Shown: positions 57,914-64,000 of the stretch, piece by piece | Numbering within the stretch: position 1 is the first letter of the stretch | Layout: each line of letters starts with the position of its first letter | NCBI RefSeq assembly: GCF_030272615.1 | Contig: NC_081406.1 | Location: forward strand, 244,149,218 to 244,213,217 | DNA length: 64,000 nucleotides | Source: Cryptomeria japonica | Taxonomy: Eukaryota > Streptophyta > Pinopsida > Cupressales > Cupressaceae | Direction: 5' to 3' | Translations under genes and position numbers: made by a program | The notes under the pieces: model-generated | What the model saw: the letters and a program-made list of their open reading frames with translations, nothing else | What the model was told of the DNA's origin: nothing | The model's database searches: none

Positions 57914-58405
57914 TTAGTTCCCAATAAGGTCCTTCTCCTTGTCAATAAGAGAATCTAGGTGTCTCCAGCACCTCATACCTTTTAACTCCAGCCCCGTCGT
58001 AGTCAGTGAGTCCGCCACCACATTCCCCTCTCTATAGATATGCTGAATTTGAAATTCCTCCAGCCAGACTATCATGGACCAGATGTCCTTGATGACGTTG
58101 TTGATCATCCAGCTGATCCTTGAAACGCCTTTAGTGGCCTCAATAATCAGTTTGGAGTCCCCTTCAATGATCAGTCTTTTGACATTGATGCCAAGACCCA
58201 GCTTAAGCCTCCAAAAGAGAGAAAGGGCTTCAGCCATGTTGCTCGAGATAGAGTCAAAATTTCCCGCATTGGCCAAAACTAGGTTGCCCAAGTTGTCCTT
58301 GATAATTCCACCCCCTACCGCAGAACCATTGCGAGCAGCAGCATCAAAATTAAGCTTGAGCCAAGGGGGGGGAGGTGTTGACCATCTAGTATTAAGCCTC
58401 TCCAT
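57914..58405 (-). pseudogene. LINE B RNase H domain (complete)
   Basis: PPWLKLNFDAAARNGSAVGG (first Asp), SSNMAEALSLFWRLKLGLG (Glu), LIIEGDSKLIIEATKG (second Asp), then IYREGNVVADSLTTTG with the final Asp. All four acidic positions of the RVT_3 family are present. It lies in the same frame as the zinc-binding region, separated by a TAG at 58460. It is the best-preserved coding block of the window. Confidence 0.93.
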
Positions 58406-58459
58406 CTTTTTCGAATTGTCATATCGAAGGAAGCTATCTGGCAGATTCCAAGTTTTAAT

Positions 58460-59040
58460 CTACCTCCGATCCAAAACCATAGGGGCAGATTGCGGAGTTT
58501 TCCACTTGGTAATGAGGGCATTTTCCCTGAGGTACTTCTTAGATATGTCAGTCACCGTGTCAACCGAGTTGTTGGTGTCACGGAAGATCGTATTATTTCT
58601 TTCCTTCCAGATATGCCAACAGACATGGGGAGGAATGAGTCTCAAAAAAAGTATGATTGGTGGGTGAGCGGAGGAGCACTTACAATTGCTGATAAACTGC
58701 TGCAAGTCTTCCAAGAATGTCCAAGCTAAATTAAATATTTGTAGAACTTTGTACCAAACCTTGGAGGCAAAAGGGCAATGAATAAAGAGGTGATTTATGC
58801 TTTCCTCAGCACAATTACACATAACACATTTGTTGGCAAGAATAAATCCCCTCCTCTTCAGATTATCAATAGTAAGGATCTTCCCGTGAAGGGCCGTCCA
58901 CCAGAAGAAGTTAATTTTAGGGATGAGCTGAGAGTTCCAAACTTCTTCCTAGCTATAGCAATCATTGAAGGATGCAACCAAGAGATTGTAGGTCGATTTA
59001 ACAATGAAAGTCCCTGAGGGGTTCGCGGTCCAAACAAGTT
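58460..59040 (-). pseudogene. LINE B zinc-binding region (zf-RVT)
   Basis: NPSGTFIVKSTYNLLVASFN, then KINFFWWTALHGKILTIDNL, then the Cys/His pattern in NKCVMCNCAEESINHLFIHC with C-x2-C and H-x4-C. HPPIILFLRLIPPHVCWHIW and the KERNNTIFRD block follow. One TAG interrupts at about 58947. The region is the usual link between RT and RNase H in plant LINEs. Confidence 0.88.
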
Positions 59041-59884
59041 TATCCATGTGAGTCAAACAGGGGATCCTAATCCCCTTAAGAAGGGATTACAGCTCTTCAT
59101 CCAAATGAATCCATTGGGGAGTATTTCCTAGACTATTAGCAAGCCTTAACCAACAACAAGAGGGAGAGATGTAGTTTATCACAAGGGAGCCAAACAAATC
59201 CTTGAGAGTGACCATGAGGCAACTGAACCGGGAGGAGGCAAGGGGTCTGTCACCAATCCAGTTCTCCTCCCAAAATCTAATTTTCTCACCATTACCAACT
59301 TGCCACTTTAGACCCTATTTGAGCAGTTTCCCGTTCTTAACAAAGTTGTTCCATATTTTAAACCCCGGAGGGAGCTCATTGGAAGAGAGGAGGGAGGGGA
59401 AGGGGGTGTGATTGAAGTACTTGGCCCTCATAATCATGCTCTAGTCAGTTTTGCCCTTCATAAGGATCCATCTGATTTTAGTCAACAAGGCCTTATTCAG
59501 ATCAGAGATTTTTCTAATCCCAAGGCCACCCATGACCTTCAGTTTGCACACCTTCTCCCAGTTGATTTGGCTGATTCTCGCCTTCTCCTCCAATCCCGTC
59601 CATAGAAAGATTATTTGGATTCTCTCAAGTTTCTCAACCATAGTATTGGAAATTTTGAAGAGAGAGAGAAAGTAGATAGGAACACCTTGAAGAGAGGTCG
59701 ACAGGAGCCGGAGTTTACCTGCACTACTCAGAGTTTTTCCAGTTCAGCCAACAAGTTTCTTTTGCATTCTTTCTAAGATTGATTCCCAAAAGTGGGAGGT
59801 GACCTCCTTGATAGTGAGGGAAAGACCCAAGTAGGAATCAGGGAGATCAACAACACTACATCCTAGGATTTGCATAAGTTTAGC
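59041..59884 (-). pseudogene. LINE B RT thumb and linker, broken
   Basis: 59641-59441 gives RIQIIFLWTGLEEKARISQI and KVMGGLGIRKISDLNKALL, the conserved segment following the RT fingers and palm of plant LINEs. The rest of this part has stops and frame shifts, but no other insertion is visible. Confidence 0.75.
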
Positions 59885-60504
59885 CTAGAGAATTTTGTCC
59901 GTGTTAAAAAAATAAATCTTGCTCTTGCAATAGTTAATCAATTTACCAGAGGCAAGGGCATACTCTTCCAGCAGATGTTTCGTTTCTTTAGCCTCTATCA
60001 CAGATGATAGGCTGAAAAGGAAGGTGTTGTCCACAAATTGCTGCATAACCATAGGAGGAAGGGTGGAAGCAGCTTTCACCCCCGAGATTCTACTGGTCCT
60101 GATCAGATTGGATAAATTCCTACTCAAGACTTTAGCTACCATAATGAACAAATAAGGTGAGAGAGGGTCCCCATGCCTTAGCCCCTTCCCAACCTTAAAG
60201 AAGCCCCAGGGGTTTCCATTGACTATCACCAAATAGTGAACACTTTCCACCACCACCCTGATTTAATATTAATAAATCTTTCCTAGAATCCCATCTTAGA
60301 AAGGACCGCATACAAGAATTTCCAATTAACTTTATCATAAGCCTTAGAGATGTCAAGTTTGAGAACCATACCTGGGTTGCGATTTTTCTCCATGGAGTGA
60401 ATGACCTCATGGGTAATAATGATAACATCAAGAATATGCCTGCCCAGAACAAAGCCTCTTTGAGAGGGACTGATGCATTTATCAAGGAGGGGTTTATATG
60501 TCAT
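59885..60504 (-). pseudogene. LINE B reverse transcriptase (truncated)
   Basis: SPSQRGFVLGRHILDVIIIT, then the GMVLKLDISKAYDKVNWKF block (60504-60283), then after a shift GLRHGDPLSPYLFIMVAKVL and QQFVDNTFLFS (60256-59885). The catalytic Asp-Asp of the usual FADDT reads VDNT, so one active-site Asp is lost. The 5' part of the RT and the endonuclease are absent because of truncation. Confidence 0.9.
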
Positions 60505-63500
60505 GATGTTATATGTATGGATTTACATATGTAGATTTGTATATGTTGGACTATATTAATGTTCAACATTATTATTTTCAGTATACCTACTATATGTGGT
60601 TTAACTATGATAATCATAATAAAATGGTGATAAATCTAATGTTGTAGGATAAATTTTATTTATTGTAGTTATTGATATTATTTTCATCTTTATTGCATTG
60701 TATTATGTGTTTATGATATGCTTTACCTATATTGTATTGAGTAGGTGTGTATAAATTTTTATTTGGTGTGTAGAAACATGGTTTGCTAGAGTAAAATAAA
60801 AATATAACTTAATTAACTAAATGTCAACTAATTAATTAGGTCCCTTTTTAATTCTATTACACTTAATCTAAACTTAGGAGTTCTTTTCTATTATTAGGTG
60901 AGTGCTTTTTTTTGTCTCATAGGATAAGATGACAACATATTTCATGATCTAATATAATCCTCACCCATGGTTGCATCTAGGGTTTCCTTTAATTTTTCCT
61001 TTGACAAAGGTTCATTATTGTACCTTGTAATCATTAAAATTGAGTCAACATCCATAATTTAGATTCTTTTTTGCATCTATTCAATTCTCAAAGTTGCATG
61101 GCACAATCAATGGATTTTTATCTCTCTATGTGATAGGAGATTTAATTCCAAATGATTTCTAAGAGCTATGGGGTTCAACAATCAACTCCAACATGTTTAT
61201 CCTTGATGGTGATTATTTGGAGATGTTTCAATTTATACAAGTAAGTTGTTGATATCTATGAGATCATGAGTTAAACTATTATCAATTTTAGATATTTATG
61301 ATACAAATAAACTTATGAAGTGTGTGTTCTCTTTATTTGTAGATATTTTAACTTTGTATTTCCATTAAGTTATTTTTATTTGTTCTCACATTATTTATTG
61401 TGGAGTATTTATAAATTATCATTTGTGATTTAAATTTTGAAATAATTTAATTTTAACTATCATAATAGAAGTATCATATTCATTTTAACATTACGATATT
61501 TTAAAAATGCCTTGTGAACTAAAAAGAATTAGGTTTTATGTACCTGTATGCAGTGAAATGCGAGTTCAAAAGGAGTGCAATCTATTGGTTGATAGATTGT
61601 GTCACTTAATTCTATATTTTGCCACCTGCACAAGTGATAATTGTAACCACCAGTTGAGTCAAAAGTAATGGTATTTTACATCAACTCTCTACTTATTTTA
61701 TAAGGTTCAACTATCTTCTAAAGATAATCAAAGAATTAAATACCATGGATGCTTTTAACTAGAAAGAAAATAAGGTGGAGCTTTTAACCAAAAAGATTTA
61801 AAAGACAAAAGAACATAATAGAGATACGAAAAAAGAACACAAATATTATTCCTTCAATGCAGTAAATTCCTTACAATGCTACAACATTACTATATCATTT
61901 GTTCAAAGCCAACTTCTCTATAGGAATATTCCATTTTTTTTTATAAGTGTCTTTCAACAGATACCAAGAAAAACCATTTAAGTAGCAACATATTCAGCAT
62001 AAGGAGAAAAAAACCCATTAGTCATAATATAAAGTTTACGATTCACAAAATTGTGTTTAGATAATCTCATTAATATCTATTGAAAACAAAACATGCAAAG
62101 TTCTAGCATATATAGATTCTCAATCGTAATTGTCTCAAGAAGTAAAAATTTCCTAAAAATGACCATTTCCATAAAGAAAATTGAAACTTAATTTACCATA
62201 CGTGGTCCACCAGAATCCATAGTTCATAACACCAAAATCTCCTAATCCTATACTATTATACTAATTCAAAGTTAATGACACTAATTATTAGGAGGAACTG
62301 GGTTCCTTTTGGCTTCAAGAACTAGCTGGAGTGTGTGTTATGCAATTCAGCCTTTTCCTCTTCTTATTTTAGCACCAGGAGCACTTTCATATGCTAAACA
62401 AAACTCATTTTGCACTCCCACCCCAAAGTTGTTAATCCAGAGAGGATGTCTTCTTATGGGTCTTCTATAAACTCCATACCAGGTTAAACTACTAGAGCAA
62501 CACCATCCCCTAATAGCACCATCTTTCAGGATTAAATTTTATCTCAAGAGTAGAAAGTACTCTATCCTAATAGTGTTACTAACCAAATACCAAGGCAATT
62601 TGCTTCAAACTAGATCTCTTGTTGCAACAATTTCTTCTTACATACGAGTTGATTATGATTTTATTCTTATCTCACTTCTTCCCTTGAGGTAGCAATTACC
62701 CATCTATAATCAGTAAAATCAGTTCATTCTTTCCAAACCAATGTCCTCAATTTAGAAATGATGTCACTTTGCTCACTTTGCAGCCAATTCAAATTAGGTT
62801 GAATTACCAAATACTAGTTTTCATAGGGGAATACCATTTTGGTTTGAAATGAGAGAATAATCCATACTTATACTAAATGAAATGGTGAATTATGGGACTG
62901 ACAAGTCTCTATTTTCTCTAAGTGGGCACTAATACCTTACTTCGACCAACTTTAGCAAGTAATAATGAACTTAGAACTATACCATTTTTCATTCAAGAAG
63001 TGGGATTGAAACTCATTAAATGTTGGCACGTGTGGTGTAATATCACCTATTCCAAAAACTGTGTCACCACCCCTAGATGCCTTTCTTTGTCTAATCTGTC
63101 ATAAAGAAATTATACTTTCTAGATCCTCTAAATGATTATGCCACATGGGAAATGTGAGTTCCAATAGAGTCGGTAGATTAATAACTTTTCAAACTAGGAG
63201 GCATGTTGAGAAAGAGACGTCCTCAGTTCAAAAATCACTTGACATGCTGACTTCAAGTATTGACCAATGCACTTAGCACCTAGTGATAGGTAGTCTTTAA
63301 AGAATAGTCAGGTTATCACTGAATTTGGGAGCTTAAGAACAATGTGTGAAGAAGTAGGTTAGGGTTCTATAATTGTCTAACCAACCAATTATAAAGGGAT
63401 AGAATTGACCAACAATATGACTTCTTGGAAATAAAGGAAAATTTTGCTAAACTTTAGCATTGCAAAGATCGGATTCAAAGTTTGAAAATTTGTTGATTTC

Positions 63501-64000
63501 AAAGAATGTACTTAAGGACAAAGCCACTTGAAAAGGTTAAATTTGTACTCGAACAAAGATTGGAAATTAAGATAACAACATGCTCTAAAAGGGGACAAAG
63601 ATTAAAAAGGATGTAGAGAACCTAAAACACATGACCAGAAAGCCTTATTCACTAGGCAACGGAGTTGCACCAAAATCCCAGCCAAGGATATAGGAACTTG
63701 AAACAAAAATGAGGACCAACAACATAAAATTTAAACTGAAATGGTAGGAAAGAGATTCATACCTTAAAACACAATCTTGTTGAGTCATACATTTCCATTG
63801 ACTAGTTGAGGAAAATAAATCCCATGATGAAAAAGAAGATGACAACCGCAAGATGTTCTCACACTTCAACTTGTATCTGGGTTCCTCGATCTTTTAGATT
63901 GAGGACACTAGCGTGCGATGATATTCTATTCAAAGATATACACCCAAATAGCCACGCTTCATAAAAAACTTTAGAATCTAGATTTGAATTCATTTATTCT
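60505..64000. other. AT-rich sequence without recognisable gene
   Basis: No coding similarity, repeat array or element boundary found. Longest frames are 60-74 codons and look like chance. Confidence 0.6.

Larger units (their letters stand above)
55643..60504 (-). mobile_element. LINE B, 5'-truncated in RT, with RNase H and an extra 3' reading frame
   Basis: On the minus strand: RT (60504-59885), linker (59641-59441), zf-RVT (about 59040-58460), RNase H (58405-57914), X-ORF (57893-55958), then a 3' UTR ending GGTTTTGGTTGC and TTTATAATAAAAAACAAAAA (55643-55663). It starts abruptly inside RT, as usual for incomplete target-primed insertion. Target duplications are not evident. GC content is higher than that of its flanks, marking it off as inserted DNA. 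Confidence 0.85.

Noticed and set aside
63645-63869. Minus-strand frame of 74 codons at the right edge
   Set aside because: No motif and no neighbours. It is ordinary chance length for this composition.

Overview
This window looks like repeat-dominated plant nuclear DNA, probably from a large-genome gymnosperm. That organism call is an inference from three things: large Ty3/gypsy (Tat/Ogre-type) and Ty1/copia elements, RNase H-bearing LINEs, and decayed pentatricopeptide-repeat (PPR) genes of the land-plant type. I found no intact host gene, rRNA, tRNA gene or CRISPR array. Nearly every coding stretch is a broken transposable-element or PPR relic.

Layout, 1-26 kb: positions 1-4.9 kb hold the 3' half of a Ty1/copia element (integrase, reverse transcriptase, RNase H, polypurine tract, start of the 3' LTR). 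A solo LTR (995-2671) with a perfect 5-bp target duplication (CTAAC) splits its pol gene. After an AT-rich stretch and a cluster of GGGCCC palindromes (5607-5885) comes an 18.6-kb Ty3/gypsy element (6354-24928). It has two LTRs, a perfect GTTTG duplication, a tRNA-Trp-type primer binding site, gag, protease, a G-patch region, RT, two RNase H domains and integrase. A gene on the opposite strand (20477-22412) encodes a plant-mobile-domain-like protein. Short AGCGCT-core motifs in an approximately 20-bp rhythm lie just after the primer site and again before the 3' LTR, in opposite orientations. The solo LTR at 995-2671 belongs to a related subfamily. Another probable LTR starts at 25040.

Layout, 26-64 kb: AT-rich DNA carries a (GA)52 microsatellite, four decayed PPR gene copies (29.5, 37.9, 48.2 and 53.9 kb; two share upstream sequence as an inverted pair), a copia solo LTR with TATTA duplications (34227-35631) inside a decayed gypsy gag, small fold-back repeats near 54.5-55.4 kb, and two LINEs (38541-41192 on +, 55643-60504 on -).

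Most interesting structures: (1) both LINEs carry, 20-50 bp after the RNase H stop, a homologous extra reading frame of about 650-690 codons before the same kind of A-rich tail; (2) the phased, oppositely oriented AGCGCT arrays of the gypsy element together with its antisense plant-mobile-domain gene. Most stop codons in the copia and gypsy genes fit C-to-T or G-to-A change, as expected of long-methylated, silenced elements.
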